Source: Chromatium okenii | GTDB lineage: Bacteria > Pseudomonadota > Gammaproteobacteria > Chromatiales > Chromatiaceae | Assembly (NCBI RefSeq): GCF_002958735.1 | Contig: NZ_PPGH01000034.1 | Coordinates: 62,001 to 126,000 of the forward strand | Direction of reading: 5' to 3' | DNA length: 64,000 bases | Shown here: positions 23,651 to 33,782 of the stretch, in pieces | Layout of the letters: each line of letters begins with the position of its first letter | Numbering within the stretch: position 1 is the first letter of the stretch | Program-made: the position numbers and the translations under genes | The notes under the pieces: generated by a model | What the model was told of the DNA's origin: nothing | What the model saw: the letters and a program-made list of their open reading frames with translations, nothing else | Database searches by the model: none

Positions 23651-25538
23651 ATGGAACGATTATCTCAAAATTCAGCAGCGCCAGCCGAGCCACAACGCTG
23701 GGTCAACGTATTCTGGCTGATTCTGACCACGCTGGGATTGCTCATTCTCGCAGAAGCATTTCGCGCTGCGCCGTGTTGGATTGCGCCGATGATCGTGGTG
23801 CTGCTGGCTTATCCCATTTGGACCGCGCAACGCGAATCATTTTTATTCAAGCGCCGCGTGGCATTGCTGGGCGCAGTCCACGAACACAGCCAAACGCGCC
23901 AATTATTGTGGAATGGACACCTCGGCGTGATTTTGCACATTCCGCTGGCGCTGGGTTTTGCTGCGCTACTGCTGGCGCTGAGTGTGAATTTGAGCGCCTT
24001 ACATTGGCTGGTGCTGTTTACCGATGCAGTCATTTTGGCAGTGGGTTATGGCTATTTGCGCCGGAAAGTGGCAGCGCAAGTGCGCCCAGAAGTGCTCGGC
24101 GTGTTCGTGCGCCGCTGGCCACTGTGGTTGGCGAATCTGAGCCTATTAACGCTGGCATTTTTCATTCTGAATTTTTTTGTGATCGGAGCGCCCGATCTGC
24201 GCCAAACCAGTTGGCATGTTGTTGCAGAACAAGCATTTGCATCCGGCAGTCAGATAATGAGTTGCAGTTGGAGCGGCTGGCTGGTCGGCAGTTTGAGTGC
24301 GTTGGAGCAAGGAAGTTGGGCGCTGGCGCAGCAAATCATTCCCAATCTGCCGGGTTATGAATGGCGATTAGCAGCTTGGCTGTTGTTTTTATTGCAATTG
24401 AGTTGCTATCAATCATTTTTACGATTTGCAATTGGGCGTGCTGAGTCTGGTTGAAGCGCGAGCCATTCGCGCCGAATCCGTGCTGGGCGAAAGCACCTTT
24501 GCCAAAACGTTCATCGTGACGATTCTCGTGCTGGCGCTGCCGTTTTTATATGCGTCGCTGCGCTTGCGCGATCTTGATCCGCAACAGCTCGCGCCAGCGA
24601 CGGCTGAAGTGCTGAATTGGGTTGATCCGTGTCAACACCAAACCACGCAAAATGCAGCGGTGCAATCCGAATTGAATGCGGAATTGGTGGCACATCAAAA
24701 TACCGCAACGCAGGACAGTGAGCGCCGAATTGACCGCGAAGTGGATTTGCTGTTTGCGCCAGTGGAAGCGCAAGTCGATGATTATCTGGATTGGTATTTC
24801 ACCGTTATCGGCGAATATGAGCGACTCGCGGCGCTGGCAACCGGCAAATTTTGCAGAAATGATGGCGCAGCAACTTGAACAGCATCTCTTTGTATCCACT
24901 GGATTTCACACGCAATTGGACAAAGTCGATCAGGCGCTGGTGAGCGATACGCTGACGCAAATGGCGAACTTATCGCAGCGCACCAGAGAACAAATCGACG
25001 CGCAGGTCAAAGCGAGTCCGTGTGTGCGCAGCGCCATCAATCCCGAACTGCTCGGCGATTTTGATCGTGATGTCTGGCGAACACTGGCGGCAGGCACAAG
25101 TGGCGCTGTCATCGGCGTTGCAACTGTCGTGGTCTCGAAAAAGGTCGTCGCTGCCGTCGTCGCCAAAGTTGGCGCAAAAAAGAGCGTTCAGGTCGCCGCA
25201 GCAGTGGCTGCAAAAATGGCAGCAAAAAAAGGCGGGAGCGTATTGGCTGGCGCTGCAACCGGCGCTGCGATCTGCGCACCGTCTGGTCCAGTGGCGATTT
25301 GTGCGGAATTGGCGCAGGTGTTGCAACTTGGATTGCGGTTGATAAAGTCGCAATTGAAATTGATGAATCTGTGTCGCGTGAAAAAATGCGGGCTGAAATT
25401 TTAGATGCAGTGATTGAAGAAAAACGCAATTTAAAAATCACTTTGCAACAGCGTCATACTTCACTCATTGCAGAATTAACGCAAAATCTTCAAACCACGC
25501 TCGACGGTGTATTCATTCCAGCGCGGAATGGGTTATAA
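23651..25538 (+). CDS. Large membrane protein of unknown function (frameshifts)
   Basis: I do not recognise the family. Start ATG 23651 has GAGGA at 23643-23647. Three or four frames join into about 630 residues. N-terminal half: about six hydrophobic helices (WVNVFWLILTTLGLLILAEA, IVVLLAYPIW, HLGVILHIPLALGFAALLLAL, LANLSLLTLAFFILNFFV, WLLFLLQLSCYQSFL, then FIVTILVLALPFLYASLRL after the slip at about 24435). C-terminal half: a soluble helical part (EVLNWVDPCQHQTTQ, VDDYLDWYFTVIGEYERLAA), then an Ala/Val/Lys/Gly-rich stretch (SKKVVAAVVAKVGAKKSVQ and following) that could insert in membranes, ending in a helical segment. Slips lie near 24435, 24850 and 25340. Between smr and cpoB; no operon logic is evident. 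Confidence 0.6.
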
Positions 25539-25579
25539 CAAAATGCTGCTTTTAAGCATATTTCGAGGAATAGAAAAGA

Positions 25580-26398
25580 ATGAAACGTTTTTTGATATTG
25601 TCAGGATGGATAATCACTGCTGCATTCACATTTCCAGTGTACGCAGCAGATGATCTTGAAGGGCGCGTAGGACGACTTGAACGTATTTTCGAGAATCAGA
25701 GTGGCTCTGATTTATTATTGCAAGTGCAGCGATTGCAAGCTGAAATGCAAGAATTGCGCGGCTTAGTTGAAACACAAAAACTCAATATCGACAAATTGCA
25801 GCGCCAGCAACGCGATCAATATCTCGATATTGATGCGCGACTTGGCACAAATCATTCTACTGCGCCGCAAACACCATTGCCGAATAGTGTCGTTGATGCG
25901 AGTGGAACCAGCACCGATGAACCTGCGCCAGCACCTGTGGCTGCACCAATTGCGCCACCGTCAACCGGTCCGATTGGAATTCCAGCACTGCCGCAGCCAG
26001 AAACGCAAAGCGGCAATGAACGTGATGCGTATGCAACAGCTTTTGCGTTATTAAAAGAGCGCAATTATGACGCAGCAAAAACGGCATTTACTCAATTATT
26101 GCAAAGTTATCCGCAAGGCGAATTTACTGACAGTGCGCAGTATTGGCTGGGCGAAACTAATTATGTACAACGCGATTATCCTGCCGCGCTAGAAGCCTTT
26201 AATCAGCTCATTCAAAATCATCCGAATAGCCCTAAAATTGCGAATGCGTTACTACGAATTGGTTCTATTCAATACGATCAAAAGGCTTTCGCTCAGGCGA
26301 AAATTTCGTTGGAACAGTTAATAAGTCGTTTTCCGAATAGCACCGAAGCGCGGCTGGCGCGTAGTCGTTTAGAACGTATTAACGATAACGCGCCTTAA
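25580..26398 (+). CDS. cpoB: Cell division coordinator CpoB (YbgF)
   Basis: 272 residues. Signal peptide MKRFLILSGWIITAAFTFPVYA; coiled coil (GRVGRLERIFENQSGSD, VQRLQAEMQELRGLVE) that trimerises; a Pro/Ala linker; then TPR repeats from ERDAYATAFALLKERNYDAA through RFPNSTEARLARSRLERI. CpoB is a periplasmic partner of the Tol-Pal complex that coordinates peptidoglycan synthesis with outer-membrane constriction. It normally closes the tolQRAB-pal operon, but no tol or pal gene is in this window, so the gene is displaced. Confidence 0.93.
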   Translation: MKRFLILSGWIITAAFTFPVYAADDLEGRVGRLERIFENQSGSDLLLQVQRLQAEMQELRGLVETQKLNIDKLQRQQRDQYLDIDARLGTNHSTAPQTPLPNSVVDASGTSTDEPAPAPVAAPIAPPSTGPIGIPALPQPETQSGNERDAYATAFALLKERNYDAAKTAFTQLLQSYPQGEFTDSAQYWLGETNYVQRDYPAALEAFNQLIQNHPNSPKIANALLRIGSIQYDQKAFAQAKISLEQLISRFPNSTEARLARSRLERINDNAP

Positions 26399-26407
26399 AA
26401 ATAAAAG

Positions 26408-26450
26408 ACAAGGTTTACATTCTCTCAAACGAAGCAATGCTAAACCTTGT
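26408..26450 (+). terminator. Possible hairpin after cpoB
   Basis: ACAAGGTTTA (26408-26417) and TAAACCTTGT (26441-26450) are perfect 10-base arms across a 23-base loop. No U tract follows, so this is a weak terminator candidate. Confidence 0.4.
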
Positions 26451-26498
26451 TGAAATTGGCTACTTCATTTCTGATTTGTTCAAAACAAGGTCTATCCA

Positions 26499-27926
26499 AT
26501 GACTCAGTATTATTTGGAATTATCTGAAGAAGAAACCAACGGGATTTCCCATAAATTTTATGCAGTCACCACAGAAGATTGCAGCGTAACCATTCAATAT
26601 GGTCGAATTGGAACTGATGGCTCCAAAAGCACATCTTCTTATGCTACGCCGCAGGAAGCGGAAAAAATGGCTTTGAAAAAAGTCAATGAGAAAAAAAGAA
26701 AAGGTTATACCGAAGCGATTAAAGGTGTGCGCAAAAAACGCACCATCACGCGCCGCGAAATTGTCAGTCAACCGTCAACGATTAAACATACTGTTCCGAT
26801 AGTGTGGAAATTTAATTCTGGTTCGAGAGCGTTTGGAATCTTTATTGACCAACAAACGTGCTGGGTCGGGAATCAAGCCGGTTTGGTCTACAAGCTCACG
26901 CCCGAAGGCGAAATCATCAATCAATATCGTTTTGCAGAAGGAGTGAAATGTATTGTTGGCGATAGCAATTGGATTTATATCGGTTGCGATGATGGGAATG
27001 TTTATGATTTATCAGGAAAGATTCCGCGCTTGGCGTATGAAATCAACGAAAATATTGATATTTTTTGGTTAGATATTCGCAATGGACTGTTGGGCGTTTC
27101 AGATTCAGGTGGAACCTTAACCACGATTAACTATGAAGATGAATGTCAGTGGTCGGCAAAAAGTGCGGGAATACATGCGTGGATGGTGCGCTGTGATGAA
27201 GATGGTCGAATTTTCTATGGTGATTCAGATTGCGTGAGTTGTTTTGACGGTTGGGGCAATGGCACTGCGATTTGGAAAAAAGCGGTTAGTCGCGTATTGT
27301 TTGGCTGGTTAGGTCAAGAATACGTTTATGCTGGAACTGGAAATTCTAACGTCACCGTATTGACTCGGCAGGGAGAAGAAAAACAAATTTGTAAAGCCGA
27401 TAACGCGGTTTTTTCGTGCGCTGTTTCACCAGATGAACAATACATTTTCGCAGGAGATAGTTATTCTTCACTCTATTGTTTTAGACCTACTGGTGAACGC
27501 TTGTGGAAATTAGCGACGGGTTGTGGTTCAGCGTATTCAATGCAGTATCTCGATGAAAAGCTCTATATTGTTACAACTGACGGTTCTTTAGCTTGTATTG
27601 ATGTGAGTGAAGCTGCGATTGAAGCTGTAATGAACGGTCAAACGATGACCGCTCGTAAAATTACAGCACCCACGTCACCAACTCAATTGGTTGCAAGTGA
27701 TATGCTCGAAGCAGCGCCAGCAAACACCGCTGGAATTGTTTTGCAGTGCATTAAAGAAGGTGCGAAGTTGCGAATTAAAGTGGTTTCGTCTGGCTATCAA
27801 GATTGGTATGTGCAATTTCCGCGTAATTTACGACAAGAAGGAAAATTCTATCTCGTGGATGGAATTAAAGAAGCGTCAAAAGGCGGCTTTTATCGCGTAA
27901 TTGGTAATATCTACGCGCACACTTGA
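26499..27926 (+). CDS. WGR-domain protein with beta-propeller
   Basis: 475 residues. Residues 1-80 form a WGR domain: YYLELSEEETNGISHKFYAV, IQYGRIGTDGSKSTSSYATP, AEKMALKKVNEKKRKGYTEA (the WGR triplet is YGR here). Residues 100-370 are propeller-like repeats (TCWVGNQAGLVYKLTPEG, WIYIGCDDGNVYDLSGK, YVYAGTGNSNVTVLTRQGEE, YIFAGDSYSSLYCFRPTGER), resembling PQQ/WD-type blades. The last 70 residues (GIVLQCIKEGAKLRIKVVSS, FYRVIGNIYAH) form a small separate beta domain. WGR domains bind nucleic acid in PARP1 and in bacterial MolR-like proteins. No signal peptide, so cytoplasmic. The specific role is unknown; related combinations occur in cyanobacteria and other multicellular or filamentous bacteria. 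Confidence 0.82.
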   Translation: MTQYYLELSEEETNGISHKFYAVTTEDCSVTIQYGRIGTDGSKSTSSYATPQEAEKMALKKVNEKKRKGYTEAIKGVRKKRTITRREIVSQPSTIKHTVPIVWKFNSGSRAFGIFIDQQTCWVGNQAGLVYKLTPEGEIINQYRFAEGVKCIVGDSNWIYIGCDDGNVYDLSGKIPRLAYEINENIDIFWLDIRNGLLGVSDSGGTLTTINYEDECQWSAKSAGIHAWMVRCDEDGRIFYGDSDCVSCFDGWGNGTAIWKKAVSRVLFGWLGQEYVYAGTGNSNVTVLTRQGEEKQICKADNAVFSCAVSPDEQYIFAGDSYSSLYCFRPTGERLWKLATGCGSAYSMQYLDEKLYIVTTDGSLACIDVSEAAIEAVMNGQTMTARKITAPTSPTQLVASDMLEAAPANTAGIVLQCIKEGAKLRIKVVSSGYQDWYVQFPRNLRQEGKFYLVDGIKEASKGGFYRVIGNIYAHT

Positions 27927-27939
27927 GAAGCACCTTATT

Positions 27940-30105
27940 TCATTCTGACTTTAATGCGGTGCGCCGTTCGCGCTGGCGCACCAGCCACCACGCTGGCAAT
28001 ACCAATAACACCAATAATCCTGCGCCAATCCATAATGGCCAGCGAATTGGCTGATTCCACACATGACGTAATTGCTGGCGCAGTGTCGGATCAATCCGCC
28101 GATATTTCAAGTGTTATTCGCCATTTGATTGGGATGCAGGTTATACATCCATTGATGATGCAAACTGAATGATTTAGGAAAAAAGCCCCACACCCAAGGC
28201 GCATCAGCGCGGGCAATTTCAATCAGTCGATCAATAATGACCTGCCGTTCGAGGCTGTCGTCCATGAACTTCATTTCTTCAAATAACCGGTCAAATTCGG
28301 AATTGGCGTAATTAGCCGCGTTTTCGCCCTGATGCGCGACTTTGCCATTTGGTCCGTATAGCAGAAATAGGAAATTCTCTGGATCGGGATAATCGGCATT
28401 CCAACCCAGCATGAAAATTTGCGCCGCGCCCGTGCGCAATTTGTCCTGAAAACGGTTGTAGTCCGTAGCGCGAACGACTAATTCAATGCCGAGTTTGGCG
28501 AATTGTTTGCGCATCCAATTCAATCGCGCTCGATCATCCGGCCCAGTGGCGACTGCTTCGTAATTGATGGTCAACGTGCGCCCAGTCTCGCGGTCAATGC
28601 CATTCGGATAACCGGCCTGCGCCATCAATGCCTGCGCCGCCGCCAGCGGACGCCGCACCGCTCGCCCGTCGCGCCAGTCGTAAACCAGCGGATTGATCCC
28701 CGCTGCATCCTCGCGGTAGCCGAAAATGCCCGGCGGCAGCGGGCCGTGCGCCACCACGCCGCGCCCGTTGGCGAAAATCGAAATAAACTCTTCGTAATCA
28801 ACGGCAATTGAAATGGCTTGCCGCAGCAGCCGCGCCCGCTCGCTGTCACCGCCAACCACCGCGTCGAGCATGTTGAATCCCAAATAATAATTCGCCGGTT
28901 CTACCGAAGTGAGCAGCCGAATACCTTGGTCGCGCATCGTGTCGGTCAGAATCGGCTGCCCATCAGCGGCGATTTGCACTGCTTGATCGAAGGCGTCGGA
29001 GGCAATGCCGGAGCTGTCGTAATAGCCTTGGAGAAACTTGTTCCAACGTGGAATATCTTCTTTTTCAAGGCTATAGATCGCACGATCCAGCAGCGGCAGC
29101 GGTTGACCCGCGTCGGCGAGAATGCCGGATTCGGCATCGCCGGGCATTCCATCGCCGGGATAAAACTCCGCGTGGAAATTCGGGTTGCGCGTCAACACCA
29201 TGCGCAGATTCGGATTGTTTTCGCTCAACCAAAACGCGCCAGTGCCGACCGGATACCAATCCAACGTGATATTGCGCTCCGCCAATCCGGGCTGCGCATA
29301 AAACACCTCGGCTTCCCACGGCAGCGGCGCGAAAAACGGCATCGCCAGCCAATACGCAAATTGCGGATATTTGCCATTGAGACTGATGCGGAAACGGTAG
29401 CGATCCACCACTGCAACGCCGGCAATGTTGGACTGGCGCAGCGCAGCAACCTGCGCCAACGCCGTGGGCGGCGGAGCGAGCGCCAACTGCTCGGCGAATT
29501 CCTGAAAACCGAGAATGTGTTGTCCCATCACGCCAGCAATCGGCGAATGCAGCCACGGCGCAGCCAGCCGTTTGATTTGATACACGAAATCTTCCGCGAT
29601 CAGCTCGCGGCTGCCGGTTTTCGGGAAATCCGCCAACCGCGTGATGCCGTTCACATCTGCGGCAGTCAGCGCGTGATAACGAAACTGCCCAGCGGCATCC
29701 TGCGCCAGCGCCGGATGCGGTTGAAACCGAATGCCCGGCTGAATACGAATGAGGTAATCACTGCGGGCGATGTCGATTGCTGGCGCGTCATTCGGCAACG
29801 GCTTCGCCCGCTGCGTTGAAATACTGCGGCGTCGGCACTTCGGCAGCGGACAGCGGAATCAAACGATAAGGGCGCAGTAAAAAATGATATTGCAGCGGCG
29901 GTTCGTAAATCTGCGCGAGAAAAGCGTATTCGTTGGCGCTGTAAGAACGCGCAGGATCAAGATGTTTCGGGCGCTCATCGAACGCGCTGTAGACCGTTTT
30001 GCTGTCAGCGTCGGCAGCAGGATAGGGATCATTCCAAGGTTCATCGCTGCATCCGGTCAGTACCAGCGCCAGCAGTCCACACATCAAGCGCCACATTGCG
30101 TTCAT
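27940..30105 (-). CDS. Peptide/nickel-type ABC transporter substrate-binding lipoprotein with C-terminal membrane helix (frameshifts)
   Basis: About 722 residues. N-terminal lipoprotein signal MWRLMCGLLALVLTGC (lipobox LTGC). Then an SBP_bac_5 fold: TVYSAFDERPKHLDPARSY, RSDYLIRIQPGIRFQPHPA, FVYQIKRLAAPWLHSPI, IGVRL-like core ending MLGWNADYPDPENFLFLLYG and ANYANSEFDRLFEEM. Slips lie at about 29800 and about 28107: beyond the second, the frame continues LKYRRIDPTLRQQLRHVWNQ, then a helix WPLWIGAGLLVLLVLPAWWL and RQRERRTALKSE to a stop at 27940. A C-terminal membrane anchor is unusual for a binding protein. No permease or ATPase gene is adjacent. Confidence 0.82.
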
Positions 30106-30209
30106 TATTTCGAGTCGCCCTTTGAGATAAGTTTCGATACTGTTAACGCCCGCATTCGGGAGCGTTCCCGATGAATTCTATTCTTAACTGCACGATGGAA
30201 ATTAAAAAC

Positions 30210-30986
30210 ATGGGATTTTTAGACGGCAAAAAGATTTTAGTGACCGGTGTCGCCAGCAATCGCTCGATCGCGTGGGGCTGCGCAGATGCGATGCACCGCG
30301 CTGGCGCGGAGATTGCGCTGACTTATCAAAACGACAAACTCAAATCTCGCGTTGAGGATTTAGCGGGGCAATGCGGCTCAAATCTGGTGCTGCCGCTCGA
30401 TGTCGGCAGCGATGCAGAAATTGAATCGACATTCAAAGCGTTAGCGGAAAAATGGGACGGTCTGGATGCCATCGTGCATTCCATCGCATTTGCGCCCCGC
30501 GAGCAGTTGGAAGGCGATTATGTGGATGCAGTGACGCGGGAAGGTTTCGCTGCTGCGCACGACATCAGCGCCTACAGCTTTGCGGCGCTGGCGAAAGCAG
30601 GTCGGGCGCTGATGGATGGACGCAACGGCGCGTTGGTCACGATGAGTTATCTGGGCGCAGTGCGTGCCGTGCCGAATTACAACGTGATGGGCGTGGCCAA
30701 AGCCAGTTTGGAAGCGAATGTGCGTTATTTGGCTGCATCGCTGGGACCAAAAGGGACTCGCGTGAATGCTGTTTCCGCTGGCCCAATTCGCACATTGGCG
30801 GCGGCGGGAATTGCTGATTTCCGCGACATGCTCAAAAAAGTGGAAGAACGAACTCCGCTGCGCCGCAACGTGACGATTCAGGAAGTGGGCAACGCGGCAG
30901 CGTTTCTGTGTTCCGATTTGGCATCAGGCATCACTGGTGACGTGCTCTACGTTGATACCGGTTATCACATTCTCGGTCTGGGATAA
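30210..30986 (+). CDS. fabI: Enoyl-[acyl-carrier-protein] reductase (NADH) FabI
   Basis: 258 residues. Reduces trans-2-enoyl-ACP in the last step of each fatty-acid elongation cycle. Seen: [20 protein letters not shown], the FabI-type Rossmann start with nucleotide-binding [39 protein letters not shown]; the catalytic Tyr-x6-Lys in [45 protein letters not shown] chose ATG 30210 because the family begins MGFL; upstream in-frame ATGs at 30171 and 30195 would add non-homologous residues. Confidence 0.96.
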   Translation: MGFLDGKKILVTGVASNRSIAWGCADAMHRAGAEIALTYQNDKLKSRVEDLAGQCGSNLVLPLDVGSDAEIESTFKALAEKWDGLDAIVHSIAFAPREQLEGDYVDAVTREGFAAAHDISAYSFAALAKAGRALMDGRNGALVTMSYLGAVRAVPNYNVMGVAKASLEANVRYLAASLGPKGTRVNAVSAGPIRTLAAAGIADFRDMLKKVEERTPLRRNVTIQEVGNAAAFLCSDLASGITGDVLYVDTGYHILGLG

Positions 30987-30995
30987 GTCGAACAG

Positions 30996-31129
30996 TAGCC
31001 CCCCTTTGGAAAAGGGGGTTGGGGGATTTATCAACAAGGCTTTTTATTACAACAGCAGAGTGGCGTTGTTGAGCACTGCAACTGCTTGATTTCATAAATC
31101 CCCCAACCCCCCTTTTCCAAAGGGGGCTA
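30996..31129. repeat. C-rich palindromic element with 36-bp inverted arms (MITE-like)
   Basis: Left arm 30996-31031 (TAGCCCCCCTTTGGAAAAGG...) and right arm 31094-31129 are near-perfect reverse complements, separated by a 62-base unique centre. Each arm is itself a small hairpin (CCCCCTTT/AAAGGGGG) followed by TTGGGGGATTTAT. The element lies between convergent fabI and ppiD and could terminate both. Related single or decayed copies occur at 8580-8612 and inside pdxA (47006-47186). Confidence 0.88.
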
Positions 31130-31173
31130 AAGGCATCAAGCCGTTGCGGGTTTTTTTGGCAAATCAAAATTGC

Positions 31174-33095
31174 TTAAAGCTGATCTTCAGGGCGCGGCGC
31201 AGTCCGTTCAATCTCAGCGCGGCGCTCCATATCTTTCAGCATTTCTGCGTAGACCTGACGCGCCAGCACCTGCGCCAACATCGCTGCTTCCGGTGCGGTT
31301 TTCAGATCGGCATTCGCAGTGATTTCACCATCCTGAACCCGCAACAGCCGCACCACCGCCATATCACCCTGCGCCAGCCGCGCCGTGCCCACACTCACTG
31401 CGCCCTCAGTCGGCAACGGCAGCGTAAATGCGGTTTCCAGCACTTCGGCGGGAATTTTGTCCGTTTGTCGCGTCACCAAACCCGGTGTTTCCAATTTGGC
31501 ATTGCCGAGCACTGCCGTCCAATCCGCGCCTTCGCGTAATTGCTTCGCGGCAGCACTCGCCGCAGCTTCAGTCGCTGCACTGGCGGTTTTAGCTTTGATC
31601 GCAGCGATAATCTCATCGCGCACTTCCGCCAACGGTTTAACGTCTGCTGCCCGATGTTCCGCCACGCGCACCACCACAGCTTGCAGCGAATCGCGTTCTG
31701 GCTCAATCAATTCGCTGTTGCGCCCTCGGTGAGCACTTCTTCACTGAACGCTGCCGCCAGCACCTTCGGCTGACTGAGAATGCCCGTGCCGCCGGTACGC
31801 GCCAGCCAGTCGCTTTTCTGCACCGTCAAACCCAGTGCTTCCGCAGCAGGTTCCAACCGATCCGGCGATTCATACGCTAGATTTGCCAGCCGCTCGCCGA
31901 GTTCATAAAACTGCGCATCGCTGCGTTGTTTGCGCAATTCCGCCAGCAATTGCTCGCGCACTTCCTCAAAAGGTTTCGTCACTGGCGGCGTGATTGCGGT
32001 GACAACAATCAGGTGATAACCAAATTGGGTACGGACTGGTGCGCTCACTTCGCCAACCGGCAAGGCAAATGCGGCTTGCTCAAATGCCGGAACCATCACA
32101 CCTTTTTCCACGTCACCGAGTGAACCGCCCTGCGCCGCACTGCCGGCATCGGCGGAGAATTGCTTGGCTAAATCGGCGAAGGCTTCGCCCGCGAGAATGC
32201 GTGCCCGAATGTCGTTGAGTTTGGTGAGCACCTCATTTGCGGCTGCATCATCGGCATCGCTAGCAACTTTCAACAGTAAATGACTGATTTGACGGCGTTC
32301 GGGTTGAATAAACCGCGCCGGGTTGGCGGTGTAATGCTGGCGCAGTTCGTCATCACTGATGACCGTTTGCGTTGCCAATGCGCTGGCATCAAGCAGGATG
32401 TAATCGAGTTTGACTTGCTCTGGCGTTTGAAAACGAGCGGTGTTGGTGTTGTAAAACGCGCCGCTCGCAGCATCATCGGGCGGCGTGGCGGGGGCAAAAT
32501 CTGCGGTATGAAATTGCGTATAAACCAGTTCGCGCTGTTGCTGGATCAACCGTTGATATTGCGAAAATTCAGCGCGAGTGACGAATTCGCTGCCTGCGAC
32601 GGCGCGGATCAGTTGTGTACCGGTCATTTGCTGGCGCACCTGCGCTTCAAATTGCACGGGCGTTAATCCCTGAAGTTGCAGCATTCGTTCATAGGTTTCC
32701 CGATGAAAGCGCCCATCTTTTTGAAAAGCAGGTTCAGAAAGTATCTGTAATTGAACATCTTGATCAGAAACTCGCAGTCCCAGTTGCTGAGTGACATCGC
32801 GCAGCAGCAGTTCTTGAATGAGGTTTTCGAGCACCTCGGTGCGCAGCCGCTGATCCTCAAAGGTAGCGAATTTGTCACTGTTGCCGAGTTGTTCGCGCAA
32901 TTTGATTCGCGTTTCTTGAACGCGCCGATCCAGATCACGATTGGAAATTTCAATGCCGTTGATTGTGGCGGCAACAGGTTCACTGCCGACATCGAAATAA
33001 GACTGAATACCCCAGAGGGCAAAGGGAATGCTGATGAGCGCGACGATGACCCAAGCAACCCAACCTTGAGTGCGTGTGCGGATAGTCTGAAGCAT
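31174..33095 (-). CDS. ppiD: Periplasmic folding chaperone/peptidyl-prolyl isomerase PpiD (one frameshift)
   Basis: About 640 residues. MLQTIRTRTQGWVAWVIVAL to PFALWGIQSYF is the single N-terminal membrane anchor; then a SurA_N-like chaperone region (SNRDLDRRVQETRIKLREQL), a parvulin domain (RRQISHLLLKVASDADDAAA, GGSLGDVEKGVMVPAFEQAA, TQFGYHLIVV), and a C-terminal helical part. PpiD sits at the SecYEG exit and helps fold exported proteins. The first frame ends at about 31710 and the protein resumes as NSELIEPERDSLQAVVVRVAEH, so one base is off. It is downstream of hupB and two tRNA genes, the conserved gammaproteobacterial order. Confidence 0.92.
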
Positions 33096-33130
33096 GGCGG
33101 CAGGTCGAAATAATTAAGAGATTTAGAAAC

Positions 33131-33159
33131 AAAAACGGGGCACCCAATGGGTGCCCCGT
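33131..33159 (-). terminator. Rho-independent terminator after the tRNA genes
   Basis: ACGGGGCACCCA (33135-33146), one base, TGGGTGCCCCGT (33148-33159): 12-base perfect arms. On the minus strand the stem is followed by TTTTTGTTTC. It ends the hupB-tRNA transcript before ppiD. Confidence 0.88.
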
Positions 33160-33170
33160 GCTATGTCGTT

Positions 33171-33247
33171 TGGCGGAGCGGACGGGGCTCGAACCCGCGA
33201 CCCCCGGCGTGACAGGCCGGTATTCTAACCAACTGAACTACCGCTCC
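33171..33247 (-). tRNA. tRNA-Asp (anticodon GTC)
   Basis: A complete 77-base cloverleaf on the minus strand: acceptor GGAGCGG/CCGCTCC, D arm GTTCAGTTGGTTAGAAT, anticodon stem CCGGC/GCCGG with loop CTGTCAC (GTC), T arm GCGGGTTCGAGCCCCGT, discriminator G and encoded CCA. Lies 20 bases downstream of tRNA-Val. Confidence 0.97.
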
Positions 33248-33267
33248 AAACTTTCAGTATTACAACT

Positions 33268-33343
33268 TGGTGGGTGTTGTAGGGATCGAACCTACGACCC
33301 TCGCCTTGTAAGGGCGATGCTCTACCATCTGAGCTAAACACCC
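33268..33343 (-). tRNA. tRNA-Val (anticodon TAC)
   Basis: A 76-base cloverleaf on the minus strand: acceptor GGGTGTT/AACACCC, D arm GCTCAGATGGTAGAGC, anticodon stem TCGCC/GGCGA with loop CTTACAA (TAC), T arm GTAGGTTCGATCCCTAC, discriminator A and encoded CCA. Lies directly behind hupB and is probably co-transcribed with tRNA-Asp. Confidence 0.97.
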
Positions 33344-33361
33344 TTAGGTAACAACAGGCGA

Positions 33362-33634
33362 CTATTGTATGGCATCTTTGAGTGCTTTACCAGCCTTGAA
33401 AGCAGGTGTTTTTGATGCCTTGATTTCAATGCTTGCCCCAGTCTGTGGATTGCGACCCATCCGCGCTGCCCGTTCCTTGACTAAAAAGGTACCGAAACCA
33501 ATCAATGACACCGTGCCCCCTTCCTTCAGGGTATGAGCAATTTCATCAATCATCATATCTAGGGCACGGGCGGCGGCAGCCTTAGAAATATCCGCAGCAT
33601 CCGCCATCTTCTCGATGAGTTCCGATTTATTCAT
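33362..33634 (-). CDS. hupB: DNA-binding protein HU-beta
   Basis: 90 residues: [62 protein letters not shown] and [17 protein letters not shown] are the HU dimerisation body and DNA-gripping arm (the GRNPQTG turn with the conserved Pro). HU bends and compacts DNA. It follows lon in the same direction with about 150 bases between, as in most gammaproteobacteria, and precedes two tRNA genes. Confidence 0.96.
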   Translation of the reverse strand: MNKSELIEKMADAADISKAAAARALDMMIDEIAHTLKEGGTVSLIGFGTFLVKERAARMGRNPQTGASIEIKASKTPAFKAGKALKDAIQ

Positions 33635-33782
33635 GTGTTTTGTTCCTCATTAAACAGCGATGATCGATTCAGATATTCGGAAGGTCAAATCACACGACCA
33701 TTCTCAAATGATGGCGCATCCTAAGACGGGAATCGTGTTGGAGCAACCAACTTTTCAGTCATTCATGTCGCAGTGTTGGCTT

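Noticed and set aside
28818..29819. A 333-residue plus-strand open frame
   Set aside because: Antisense to the substrate-binding protein, whose domain motifs are clear; the plus frame is His/Arg/Gln-rich and lacks any recognisable motif.
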